This document shows, piece by piece, positions 13,001 through 23,794 of a DNA stretch of 64,000 nt (positions are counted from its first letter, which is position 1; the number at the start of each line of letters is the position of its first letter). Made by a program: the position numbers and the translations under genes. Location of the stretch: contig JADANN010000197.1 of assembly GCA_018806985.1 (NCBI GenBank), positions 1,257,501 through 1,321,500 on the forward strand, read 5' to 3'. Origin of the DNA: Angiostrongylus vasorum. Lineage: Eukaryota; Nematoda; Chromadorea; Rhabditida; Metastrongylidae. The notes under the pieces were generated by a model that worked only from the letters and a program-made list of their open reading frames with translations, was not told the DNA's origin and did no database searches.

Positions 13001-14040
13001 TTCACTAAATAGCGTAGTCGTTTTTTGATCCATTTTCCTCTTCAGTACTACAATTCTCATTGTACTGTTGAATTCTTCTCAGTGTCAAAATTTAGTGAAA
13101 ATCTGCATTTTGATTTATACATTGTCGTGAATTTCGTTGTAAAGGATAGAGCGCTCAGTAGTAATCAGTATCTGAGGGATGCACCATTCATTTGCTTTCA
13201 CGTAGCATCGCAAAGGTGATTCAGTATTCATTTGGTCCATACAATGAACAATATTCCGTAGTCTACTGATGTCACTGCAGTGCTTTTGTCCTCCCAGACG
13301 AGTCTGATAACAACACGCATATTCCGGAGGAATCGAGGTCTTGGTTAGCACAGCGTTTAGGAACGATTCGAAAAATCCCATAGGCACATTTAACCTATGC
13401 ACGTGCGACACTCTCCAGACGCACAACATGAATTAAGCCAGAAGCCTGACATTTTAGAGTAGAACATAGAACGGCCTCAACAGCATGATCCGTAATTTTT
13501 GCAAGTAAGTAAAACTGATTAATGACCTTAGTGTCATCATTCAACTTTAATGCTTCTATAAAGGTTTAACGCTCACTTGCCCAATATCCTTCATGATTTC
13601 ATAAGTCCTTCGTACCACAAAGTCACTTGTCCATGGCGCAGGGACAATTTCAACGAGCGTAAGATAAAGAGGTGGATTGACTGGATGAGCGACGAGGGAC
13701 TGAGACCTGTACATTATGATGAATAATATTTCACATGAAATCCTCGAAATGATGTTAAACACTGTTGATTCATTTCGCGTTTAAAAAAGCAGAAGTGGCA
13801 AATGTTTTACGGAATGTTTACTGAGGTGGAAGCAATTCAAAGAAGTCGTCGTGTGGTCCAAAAACCGGATGGATTTTTTTATTTTTTTTACATCAAAAAA
13901 TGTGCATGGAAAAAATTCAGTCACCTAGAGAAGTTCACAGTTCCCTTTATCGCTGGTTCTTGGATCCTATTAGACTGTCGTCAAAAATTTGGTTCGCCAC
14001 AAACAAACAAACAAACAAGCAAACAAACAAACACAAACAT

Positions 14041-14105
<65 letters not shown>

Positions 14106-17100
14106 ACATACCCACACCTACAACACTTTTTTCACCAACTATGCGAGAAAATAGTACGTCGCGAGTCGTGCGTAGACTGTCAACAAGTTGTCGGCAAAGC
14201 TTATCTATTTTTTATGAGCAAAGTACGTCTAAATTCCACATGGTCACTGATATGAAAGGAACAGTTATACGCTCCATCATAGACATTTTCACCGAGAAAG
14301 GGCACGACGGTCCCGTGTCTTAAGAGGAAAAAGACGATCATCGGAGGCTCGACTACAAAATATGGGTACGTTTCGCGTTAATGTTTTTTCCGTGGCCAAA
14401 TGTGATATTGCACATGTTCATCTGGACTAACATAGGACAAGTCCTTCGTAGATAGTCTAGAGGAACGAAGTAGCAATGATGACCATCGCGGTACACAACT
14501 CCAGATCCACTCCAAAGAAGTTGGGCTTAATATTGTGAGACCAGATACTGGTGTTAGGGATGTTAAACACAGACTACGCCACGTCTTCTGTCAATGAACA
14601 GCGTTTACCACATGAACTGTCAGCAAGCAGTGGTAAATCTCTAGAATTCCACTGACCACCCGATGATTGAAGGTTAAGAGATTTAATGAACGAGTGAAAA
14701 AGTAGTTACGCACGAGTGGTAACTGAGGTAAGTAATATTTTCAGTACCTCCCGTAAATTTATAATACATCCACATATATTTCTTGCAATGTGTTAGTTCA
14801 ATTGTCCAAGTTTTACACTGATCATGCGCTTAGATTTTACGAACTATCTATTCTCTGTAAGAAAGTCAATCATTACCGATGAGAAAGACTTTCGGTGAAA
14901 GTTGATGCAGGGATTGTTGATGTGCTGCTAGCCAGTATAGTATCTGACGAGGCCCATAAGTCCATCTCAGCAAAGATTTTCCTCTTAAACTCAACATCTT
15001 CACATGTGGATTCCTGAAAGTGTTGTCATTTAGCTCATTGTTAGCTAACAGACATGCCATATGCTTAGATTTGGAAAGGTTCATGGATTTCTATTCATCA
15101 ATGGAGAAAGAAAAGTATTGAAGAAACTAAACCTGTGCATAAATGGCATCAATTAGTGCTTCACTCAACGTCGAAGCAGTTGTAATCCTTTTTTGTGCCA
15201 CGGCCACGGTTACATCGCCTCTTGAAAGGCCATCATTCTGTAATCCATCATTTACTTGATGTTTTCCTCAACATCTACACGCTTTTGATGATTGGTCTTC
15301 AAAAACTACACAGATTTCTTACGCAGTCTTCATTTGATAAGCATTTTACTGGTTGGGAAGATTTCTGTTCGCTGCTGTCTCGTGATCATCTGATGAGACA
15401 ACTCGTCAGATTATCATCACAGGTAGTCACAAAACTGTGTATCGCAAGGAAATTTGTCGTTTTGGGAGTTTACACCGCAACGATAAAAATCTTTTGAAGA
15501 AGTTCACGCTGGTTTCGCCGGATCATAATCGGGCACAATGCTTTTGTGATGTCGTATTCTACCATCCTGACACCATGGTGGATACACTGTTAAGATGTTT
15601 TATCTTCTTTAAACCTTACTGAAGTTCCCGAAGTCGTTCAGTCATGTCTTCCTTTCGGGAAAATTCATACTAGACCAATCTGGGAAGAGAGTACCGGCAA
15701 TGAGCTGATTTATCGGTAGGGTGCTCTAAGTCATGGTAGAGATCAGATACTCATTCGGTGACCTCTACGATCATGTACGCCACGACGTAATTTCTATAGG
15801 AGCCATTTGTAAGCAGATATTGTGCCCAGTGCCTCTGTAGAAGCCATATTTTTTCCGATCGTTTATTTAGGCGAATGCAATCATTTCTTTACACTTCTTA
15901 TAATTGATCGACAGCTTATTCAGCACAAGTTGCGGCCGGTGTCGGCCAGGGAAAAACCTTTTTCTGTACTTGAAAAATATTAAAGCCTTCTCGTGAACGG
16001 GTTCACTGATCGGTGGCTGCCTGGAAATTGACTTTTACTTCAAATACAATCACTATATCCTTTTTTATATGATCTTATAAACTGAACTTCCTTAGCTGAT
16101 GCGAGGTTGGTATAGGTCTTCGTTGTCGTTGTTCTTGGTGTTGTTGGTCGATGGCTGACGTTTCGGCGATTTCGCCTTCCTCAGAGCCTGGACGTATTTT
16201 ATATAAGAATACTTTGATTATTCGGTGGTAAAAAAGGCTAAAGTATTAGTGAAGATCAAACTTTTAAATAGACGCCATACTGAACAGAAAGGCTACTCAC
16301 CGTGTTGTTACGAGTGGGACTGGCAAACGCAGTGTTCACGTGGGGTGGAGGTTTAGAGCCTTCAGTTATTTCTCGACTTAAAAACGAGCATCGAATTTGC
16401 CCTGTCGTTTACTTGCTTATTAAAACACATAAGCTTACTTCAACTAATGATATTACGTCAACGAAGCCATCATCATTTAAAGTTAGACCTATCATCAGTT
16501 GTATAGGCGAGCCAACGGATAGAATAACGTGGTTCCTAAACCTTATATTGAACCAGTTGCTAAAATTCATGCCAACCCATCTACCTAACACCAAAATATT
16601 TCTAGACCACCTACGGTGCGCGCAACCAAACAGCACGCATGTAATGGAGTCATTCGATGCCACTGCACTTTATACCAACGTGTCGAATGACTCAGCAATG
16701 CAAGCCATTCTCGAGTTGCTCGTAGAGCACGAAAAGAAAAATAAAAATTTACGGCTTGTCGACTGCGCAACTAATGACTCTCTTAAAACAGTGTCTTAGT
16801 TGTTCAATCCTCAGGTGGTCTGGAGAATATTTTTGCACAAATTAAACGGTTGGGACAGCGTTTAGCACCAAGCCTTGCCATCGCTTTCATGTCTAAGGTG
16901 GAAGCTCCAGTTCTCGACCACCGACCCTTACTCTACTGTCGATACATAGACGACTGCTTCATCGTCTGTTCCACACAAGAACAGATGGATGAGTGCTTTG
17001 AATTGTCAAACCGACAGTCAGAGTATATAAAATTTACACGAGAAAAACCAACTGTGAACTGGCTTCCATTTTTAAGCATCCAAATAAAGCTCTCAGAAAG

Positions 17101-20100
17101 TGGCTATATAACAAAATGGTGTCGTAAGCCAAGTAGTAAGAACATACTAGTTCACTACCTCTCCTGTCATCCTTCACACATGAAAAAAAGCACTAATGAA
17201 AGACATGTACCGTACGGCTAAAAAATGTGTGCACAGGAGAACAGGAAAGGAAGGAATCGCAAAACCTGGCACGTAAAAATGCCATTTCCGATGGCTACGA
17301 CGTAGATGCCACTCGGGTTAGACAAAAACGTAGGGCAGTTCCCCAAAATAATGTTTCGGACGTAAGTAAGATCCCTTTTAAGCAATCGTTCATATCAAAT
17401 GAAGTAAGTTACGCCATTAAGAGATGCTTAAAAAAAAGTGGTCTTGAAAATTATGTAACGATTATTGACATCCCACCTAATACCCTATGCCGTCTGTTAG
17501 TTCGCAACCGTCTTTATGATCGTTTGTGCAGCTCAGAAAACTGTATGATCTGTCCTAACGGGAGAGACGGGGATTACATGAGTTCAGGTATAATATACTT
17601 GATCTCATGTAACGCATGCGATGAGGAATACATTGGGGAAACGGGTCGACCACTTTGTGTTCGCATAAAAGAACATCTAAATGGGAAAGTTAAAATTCGT
17701 CAAAACACTCCCCTAAGTACACATAGGGCAGAAAAGCACGATGACGATGATTTTGAAGTGAGTGTGCGGATCCTAGTGCAGGAATGGAAAACATCAACGC
17801 TCAATACTCTTGAGACGGATAAATTTCAAAGATCCAAAAATGAACCGGAAAGACGAATGCCTCACTATCACACGTGACCTGACGCCCTGTTTCAAAATGA
17901 TATTTTGACCCCGGGGTGTGTCGTGCTCGCGACCCCACGTGAACAACGCGTGGGCCAGTCCCACTCGTAACATCACGGTGAGTAGCCTTTCAGTTTGACC
18001 GTAGCATCCTAACCCACCATCTATTTAAAACTTTGATCTTCATTAATACTTTAGCCTTTTTCCACCGAATAATTAAAGTATTCTAATATAAAAATACGTC
18101 CAGGCTCTGAGGAAGGCGAAATCGCCGAAATGTCGGCCATCGACCAACAACACCAACTACAACGACAACGACAACGAACACCTATACCAACCTCGCATCA
18201 GCTAAAGAAGATCGGTTTATTAGATCATATAAATAAATATATCAACTATCTATGCTGAGGTTTATAGAAAGTTGGTGTTTTGAGTTATAATCACTGTAAT
18301 CAATCGCAGCTATAACACATAATGGGCAATTATAAGAAATACTGAAACGGGCTCAACATAAGTCGCAGAACATTTCGTAATGCTGACAGCCATGTGTCTG
18401 TATGACTAACCATAGTATCGTAAAGGATAAAAAGGATAAAGCTCTCAGCGTTGACCACTCCCTGAGGGATGCGCTGTGCAGTCGACTTCATTAAGCATCA
18501 CTGGAGGTGCTTGAAAGCAAAATCTGGCCTTCACAATGACTCGTGATAGCTTACCGATATATACAGCCAGTGCTGCTATCTTGCGAGACAAGTGTGGTAC
18601 CAATTTGCCAACCCCGAAGAGATGGAAGGCTTGGTGAGCCTAAGGGGGCGGAGATCGATCCCATGTTTATTTCAGGGCGCCTCTAACCACTGCACCACAT
18701 GCGTCCCTCCATAGTGACATGTAGTTAATAACAGCATACCGACCATTTACACCCTTAATCAATATGCAAAGTCTCTCCTCTAACCCCGTCATGTTCACAA
18801 CCCTTCAAGTTCTCTAGCTATCGAAAACTAGGGTTTTTTTTAGTTTAAAAAACCTAACCATAGAAATTAGACCTCGTCCTAAACAGACGCGCAAAATTAG
18901 GGCATCCTTAAGCGACTGATCAACTTCAAGCGTTACAATTCGTTTTAATACTACAATATTAACCTCATTATATAATGATAGTGAAACTGGTAGTACATGT
19001 TTTAAGAAATTGGTAATCAATGTCTAAATATCGAAGACTGATGCAAAAAGAAATAAAAAAGAGGATAAAGCTCTCGGCGTTGACCAATCCCCTGAAGGAT
19101 GCGCCATGCATTCGACTTCATTAAGCATCGTTTGGATGTGATTGAATGCATATTTGGCCTTAACAATGACGCCCGGTGGCCTACCGATGTATCGAGCCTG
19201 TGCTGCTATCCTCCCAGCCAAGTCTGGTACGAATTTGCCAACCCCCGAAGGGATGGAAGACTTGGTGGGACATGAGTGCGGGGATGGATTCACGTGGAAA
19301 TGGTCCTCCAACCACTGCGCAACACGCGCCTTTGCAAAAAGGAAGTAAAGGAAGAAAATATTTGATGTGAGGTAGTCGAATTCTTATGCCATTCATTAAT
19401 CATCTGCACATTAGGGGCTAAGATGAAGTGATGTTTCAGTTAGTTCTTCACTTACAATGAGTGTCTGGAGATTCTTCAATATGGTGTGCTTTGATAATTC
19501 GAGTTGATTTTGCGAGATGTCGTAAAGGCAAATCGTATAGCCTGCACTGACAAAGAGCGTCGCCCAACATGTTCCTATTAATCCGCTATAAAAATGGAAA
19601 GGCAGTTTCTTCTAATATATAAAAAACAACGAAAAAAAGCAACTCCTATAAGATTGCCTTTAACAAGAATATTAGCTAGATATGCTCCTCCCAACGGTTT
19701 ACAGCTTTATCGTGGGTGGGAGGTGTTCTTGTGTGTCGGACTGCGATGTACAGCAGAAGGATTCGTCCCCCCCCGGCAGGGTCTTCCAAGCTAAGAAGAA
19801 GTCCGGCGTTTCCATCAGCAAGCCTAGCTAGGAGTAAACCAGTACCGGGATCCACCACTGTACCAGTATCAACGTCGCATGATGGCAAATCTACCTCTGA
19901 TCCACAAGGGCTACGACTCCCTGTCGTGGTGGCGACCTGGAGCAGACTTCGGCCAGGCTGTCCTCGGGACTCCAGGGAACCACAATGGCTTAACGAGCAA
20001 ATCTCCGAAAAATGGAGATTATGCTGGGGCCCGCAAAACCAGTGAGGACGGAATATTCTAGTACCCAGTATCAAGTAAGTAAGCTAGATTTAATAAGTAC

Positions 20101-20180
20101 TGACGAGAGTTTAAAAATTGGTAAATGGAGTGATTCATGTACCTTCCTATAATTGCAACCTTCCCTTTCGATTCGCTCAT
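7058..20180 (-). CDS. CRYL1: Lambda-crystallin homologue / L-gulonate 3-dehydrogenase, 7 exons, 315 aa
   Basis: Exons in coding order are 20180-20143, 19585-19456, 15237-15133, 15013-14877, 13706-13577, 12980-12785 and 7269-7058. They total 948 nt with consistent phases. The family oxidises L-gulonate with NAD in the glucuronate/pentose pathway and is cytosolic. The N-terminal Rossmann domain shows GSGLIG (residues 12-17) and the NAD-ribose Asp35 at the end of strand 2 (LYD). The 3-hydroxyacyl-CoA-dehydrogenase-type catalytic set is present: SSTS at 120-123, His144 in AHPVNPP, Glu156, and Asn195 in [10 protein letters not shown]. The C-terminal domain shows [17 protein letters not shown] and [15 protein letters not shown]. 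Alignment to the human protein (319 aa) is almost gap-free across every junction. Intron 2 (4.2 kb) holds a Penelope-like element and SINEs, and the last intron (5.5 kb) holds B, E and D repeats. The gene is convergent with BI-1, 1.85 kb apart. No start competes with the ATG at 20180; a weak acceptor-like TTCCTAG lies 25 nt upstream. Confidence 0.94.
7494..7775 (-). repeat. Family B repeat, 5'-truncated
   Basis: On the plus strand it reads ATGGCCCGTCCTCACTGG onward and stops near GGAGACGG, so the CCTCCCA end is missing. In the last CRYL1 intron. Confidence 0.85.
8352..9805 (+). repeat. Family D compound repeat, copy 1
   Basis: Colinear with the inverted copy at 23795-25202 from ATACGCTGTGAAAC to the block ending TCTGGCTA. 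Includes a family E SINE (9035-9410, minus) and a hairpin CTCAGCTC...GAGCTGAG at about 9650. An open frame at 8714-8989 is not kept in copy 2, so it is probably non-coding. Confidence 0.75.
9035..9410 (-). mobile_element. Family E SINE inside family D copy 1
   Basis: Minus strand: A-box-like GTCGCGCAGTGAAGC and B-box-like GACTCGATCC, then the central module (CAGGGTCGGCAAAATGGCGCC) and the GAAGACGTTCG-type tail. Confidence 0.65.
9810..10450. other. Intronic sequence, nothing recognised
   Basis: Part of the 5.5-kb last CRYL1 intron. AT-rich, without coding signal or repeat I could assign. Confidence 0.4.
10450..10845 (-). repeat. Family B repeat, near full length
   Basis: From TACTTACTCGGATACATGG to GAGGCGGTAAATCATTGGGAG. 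The antisense frame at 10376-10765 stays open. Confidence 0.87.
11300..11645 (-). mobile_element. Family E SINE
   Basis: Plus strand shows the reversed order: tail CATCATCCACAAAGGTCTTC, then the central module CAAGTCCGGCACGAATTTCC, then a decayed head with GTTGGATTCCGC. Confidence 0.7.
12440..12500 (+). repeat. Family C tail fragment
   Basis: CATATCTCAGCCTCC ... GTATTTCACGTAGTACCCAGCCAT matches the 3' part of family C. Confidence 0.45.
14000..14104. repeat. (AAAC)n followed by (AC)n microsatellite
   Basis: AAAC units at 14000-14040 and an almost pure AC run at 14050-14104, inside a CRYL1 intron. Confidence 0.95.
15238..16066. other. CRYL1 intron 2, proximal part
   Basis: Plus-strand open frames at 15195-15622 have no recognised motif and overlap CRYL1 exon 3 in antisense. 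Probably not coding. Confidence 0.4.
16153..16188 (-). ncRNA. Hammerhead-ribozyme-like motif in the left terminal repeat of the Penelope-like element
   Basis: Read on the minus strand: GGCT, then CTGAGGA, one extra A, a GGCG-AAAT-CGCC hairpin (stem II), GAAA, CGTC, then AGCC. GGCT and AGCC pair as stem I, and the GTC cleavage triplet is in place. Stem III is only the self-complementary ACGT, so activity would need a dimer, as proposed for other Penelope-like elements. The extra A after CTGAGGA departs from the strict core. Confidence 0.6.
16302..17877 (+). pseudogene. Broken Penelope-type reverse transcriptase with GIY-YIG endonuclease domain
   Basis: Three successive reading frames (16302-16799, 16850-17221 and 17227-17877) carry parts of one polyprotein, so at least two frameshifts separate them. 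The first has RT fingers/palm blocks ([31 protein letters not shown]). The second has [13 protein letters not shown] and the catalytic YIDD box near 16943-16954. The third has a cysteine cluster (CSSENCMIC) and then GIIYLISC...EYIGETGR...RIKEHL, the GIY-YIG nuclease core. The usual N-terminal part is missing. With the frame breaks it cannot make an active enzyme. Confidence 0.85.
18103..18138 (+). ncRNA. Hammerhead-like motif in the right terminal repeat
   Basis: Mirror copy of the left motif: the same CTGAGGA, GGCG/CGCC hairpin and GAAA, but with TGTC instead of CGTC and GGCC instead of AGCC. Stem I still pairs with one G-U. Confidence 0.55.
18420..18706 (-). mobile_element. Family A SINE
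   Basis: Tail AAAGGATAAAAAGGATAAAG at the low end, head with decayed A box (GTGGTGCAGTGGTTAGAGG). Possible short duplication CCATAGT on both sides. Confidence 0.82.
19051..19332 (-). mobile_element. Family A SINE
   Basis: TGCAAAAAG flanks it at 19042-19050 and 19333-19341. Lies 120 bp 3' of CRYL1 exon 2. Confidence 0.83.
19683..20090 (+). repeat. Family B repeat, full length, in CRYL1 intron 1
   Basis: From CCTCCCAACGGTTTAC to the ATCAAGTAAGTAAG tail. It occupies most of intron 1 and ends about 50 bp from exon 1. The antisense frame at 19676-20074 (132 codons) is open. Confidence 0.9.
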
Positions 20181-20772
20181 AATAAATGAGTTCAGGAAGT
20201 GATTCTAGGAATAACTCAGGTAAGCAGCTTAGCAATGAGTCTGGAATTAATAGCTCTAATGATAATGTACCATTTATCGATCTGTTGACTTTACGAGCTT
20301 ATGTGGTGACAAGTAGTGATTCGGCATTAAGGAATCAACTGTTCATTATCAAAATTATTGCCAACACTGAAACCCTACACTGGCGTTGGGTGGAGAAAAA
20401 GTGGTGAATCTGCTTGGGAACGGAAAGCGAACTAAAAAGCGCTGGCTTGTGATTCATTGTTTCTCGTCACTCCATTAGTAAAAAACTTTATACAGAATAC
20501 AGAGATGTAACTTTTTTTAAGGGCAGTATTCGCAAAATAGAAATGCTTACAAAAGAACAAAAGAAAAACGAAAAAAACCGAACAACAGTGGATGAAACAT
20601 TTCCAGATGAAAAGTTGGCAGCAGAAGGAGAAAAAGGAACGAAAAATCTCCAGAAAGGAGGCTAAAAAATGAGGAGTAGTAAAGATGAGTTTCCAGGTAG
20701 AAGCTGACAACAAATAGAATAAGAAGGAAGGGTTTTGTGAAGAATGGCTGAGAAGTAAGCGTAACAGCGTAA

Positions 20773-21165
20773 TACCTCCCAACGGTTTACCGCCTCATCG
20801 TGGCTGAGAGGTGTTCCTGGGCGTCGGACAGCGATGTACAGCGGGGGATTCATCCAACCGGCAAGGTCTCCTAAGCAGAGAAGGAGAACGGCGTTTCCAT
20901 CGGGAAGCCTAGCTAAGAGTAAACCAATACCAGGATCCATCACCGTCCTGGTATCAAAGTCGCGTGGTGGCAAATCTCGCTCTGATCTACAAGGACTGCG
21001 ACTGCCTGTGCTGGTAGAGACCAGGGGCAGACTTTGGCCAGGCTGACCTCGGGATTCCAGGGAACCACAATGGCTTAACCAGCAAATCTCCGAAAAATGG
21101 TAATTATGCTGCAGCCCTCACAAACAGTGAGGACGAGTGAGCAGTCCAAGTATCAAGTAAGTAAC
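20773..21165 (+). repeat. Family B repeat, full length
   Basis: CCTCCCAACGGTTTACCGCC start; tail AGTATCAAGTAAGTAAC. About 0.6 kb upstream of the CRYL1 ATG. Confidence 0.9.
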
Positions 21166-21607
21166 AGCGTTATAACAATGTATACGTGCACTAAAGTAGC
21201 AAACAGTTGGACAAATTTTGCCAACAGGAGTAAGTATCTATTGGTCAGTGTTGAATTTCCAACAATACCAACAGTTCTCATTTAGATGTTATAGAATTTG
21301 TAAACAATGAGTTTCTCTCAGTGATGTCGCTGTCGGTGAGATACCGAATTGCTTCGCTCGGACTAAATCGTTTCGTTCGTTTCCAGCGAGGTCGCAGGGA
21401 TTACAAATGGAGCGACCTAATCCGTCGAAAGTATCAGCTGTCGAGTGTTGTCCATGTTTCATCAAATGTATTGTGCTGTGGCTGTGATAGATAGTGAGAT
21501 CTTCATCACTTATTTGCTGTTCAGTGAATGGAGCACGAAGATGATGACTCCGTTCATGAATGAAAATTTCTACAGTAAATGGAAAGGAAGCTGTTCATAA
21601 GTGAATA

Positions 21608-21911
21608 AAGGGTTAAAGGACAAAGCTCTCGGTGTTGGTCAATCCCTGAGGGATGCGCCAAGCATTCGACTTCATTAAGTATCGATGGAGGTGACTGAAT
21701 GCATATCTGGCCTTTACAATGACTCGCGGTGGCTTACTGATGTATCGAGCTACTGCTGCTATCCTCCTAGACAAGTTTGGTACCAATCTGCCGACCCCGG
21801 AGGGATGGAAGCTTGGTGAGCCATGGGCGCGACGATCGACTTCACATGTGTGTTGCAGTGGCGCCGCGCCTTCCACCACTGCGCCACACGTGCCCCTAGT
21901 ATCCGCGCCTG
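21608..21911 (-). mobile_element. Family A SINE with 13-bp target duplication
   Basis: TCATAAGTGAATA at 21595-21607 and 21912-21924. Full-length with a well-kept body. Confidence 0.92.
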
Positions 21912-22517
21912 TCATAAGTGAATACGAGAAAGAAAGAGGGTGAAAATACTCCGATTTAGGGATGATCGATCGTACTGTGCTTGTCCTTGTTCTAAAGAGG
22001 AACAAGTAGTGACGACTGCAATCGATCTGTTGAAATAGATAACCACATAAATGACCCGCCGAGATGACGCATAATGAAGAAACACGCTTTCTGAAAGGAG
22101 TGAGTGGCGGGCGATAATAAAATCGCGATGAGATAACCACGAAGATGTTCCTAAGAAAGTGAACGGTCTCTTCTAGTTCGAATGAACGTGTCTTGTAAGG
22201 AAACCCGATAATAATGAAAGATTTTTGTTGTAATTTTCACAATTGGCGAAAACTGCAAACGGTACTGAGATACCTCGATTTTCAGATAGCTCTACCTCAC
22301 GGCACTAGATCATTGTCAGGTTTTTTTCGCACTACAAGTTATCAAATGCGCTCTCTCACCTAGCCATTCGTGGGTTTTGAGAAACAGTTAGCCATTTGCC
22401 GTCATGTGACCAGCGTTGCCCTGGAAGGTATGTAATTTCTTGCAGAACATTAGTCGAAATTGGTCATACTTTCGTCCACCAACTTCATGAAGAAGTCTGA
22501 CTATCAAATCTGATAAC

Positions 22518-22794
22518 AAAAAAAAAGCTATCGGCTTTGATCAATCCCTGAGGGATGCGCCATGCATTCGACTTCATTAAACGTCGTTAAGAGGTGATTG
22601 AATGCAAGCCTTTACAATGATTCGCGGAGGCCTAGCGATACATCAAGTCAGTGCCGCTGTCCTCTGGCACCAATTTGCCGACCACGGAGAGATTTAAGGC
22701 TTTGTGGTCCATGGGCGCGGGGATCGATTCCACGTGTGTGTTACAGGGCGTCTCCGACCACTGCACCACACGCGCCACATTCAGTGATAACTAG
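22518..22794 (-). mobile_element. Family A SINE
   Basis: TGATAAC at 22511-22517 and 22795-22801. Head GGCGCGTGTGGTGCAGTGG. Some internal small deletions. Confidence 0.85.
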
Positions 22795-22819
22795 ACTAAT
22801 AATACCAATATATATAATC

Positions 22820-22965
22820 GCAATGATGCTGAGATATTTGCAAAATTTCGGACCGCAGGTGTTTGCGGTGGAGAACGAACGCGATATTACCCTTTCCAGG
22901 GGCTAACACGTTCACCACCACACCATGGGGGTCCTTCATTTTGCCTCTCTCTCAGTAGGTATAAT
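22820..22965 (-). repeat. Family C repeat
   Basis: Plus strand reads GAGATATTTGCAAAATTTCGG ... AACACGTTCACCACCACACC, the reverse of the tRNA-like head. The tail is missing. Confidence 0.7.
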
Positions 22966-23441
22966 AATAAGAGTTCGGTGACCAAATTTTCCTATAAAAT
23001 TTTAGCAAAGAAATCTCACTTTGGCTTGGCAGTTGTTTCAGTCTGGCTGATCTGGTTTGTAAGATCTTTTAATACAGCCCTAGGCTATCATCTAATGATA
23101 GATTGACTTTTTCCCTTTGAAGAGAATGTTCTCGACGTACAATTTAATACGTCATGCAAGGTTCAGTGTTAGGTAAAAAAAAAAAGAAAAAACACGGTTA
23201 AAGTCATAAACAAACAGCAGTGTAACAATGTATAATCTAAATAGTCATTTAATGTTCTCTAGGTGCATTAGGGATCTACTGTAAACTTTCTGCACCTATT
23301 CTTGATCAACGACCCCATGGCACAGGTATTACAAAGTTATTATTGTTTTCGATTTTTTATTGCCCATTGTTGGTTTCATATGAAAAGTGGTTTTGTATTT
23401 ATGTTGTGGTTAGGTAAATAAATCTTCTTACACTCCTGTGA

Positions 23442-23686
23442 AATCCCAGCGGTTTACCGCCTTATCGTGGCTGGGAGATGTTCCTGGGTGTCGGGCTGCG
23501 ATACACAGCGGGGGTTGTCCATCCACCTGGAAGGTTCCCAAGCTGATAAGGAGTCCGGCGTTTCCATTAGAAAGCCTAGCTAAGAGTAAATCAATACCAG
23601 GATCCACCGTCCTCGGGTGGAGATTATGCGGGAGCCCACACAACCAGTGAGGACGGGCCATGCAAGAATCAAATAAATAACTTAGT
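23442..23686 (+). repeat. Family B repeat with internal deletion
   Basis: Normal from CCAGCGGTTTACCGCC to CCACCGTCC, then jumps to GGAGATTATGCGGGAGCCC and ends ATCAAATAAATAAC. About 140 bp are lost. Confidence 0.8.
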
Positions 23687-23794
23687 TCTATGTAAATCAG
23701 ATGGTGTTTACATGAAGACAGACACTTTTTTTTCACCGTTTACATGGAAAATTATAAGAAAAGAAGAATGTGTAATAGTAAAGTGAGAAAGATA

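Larger units (their letters stand above)
16067..18230 (+). mobile_element. Penelope-like retroelement with inverted terminal repeats, in CRYL1 intron 2
   Basis: The element is flanked by inverted arms, 16067-16345 and 17931-18230, which match over nearly their full length, including the block beginning TTAGCTGATGCGAGG at the outer ends and GTTACGAGTGGGACTGG at the inner ends. Such LTR-like flanks in inverted arrangement are a known habit of Penelope-like elements. Between them lies a broken reverse transcriptase and GIY-YIG endonuclease. The element lies antisense to CRYL1. Confidence 0.82.

Noticed and set aside
15195..15622. Plus-strand frames in CRYL1 intron 2
   Set aside because: No known family; the first overlaps CRYL1 exon 3 in antisense.
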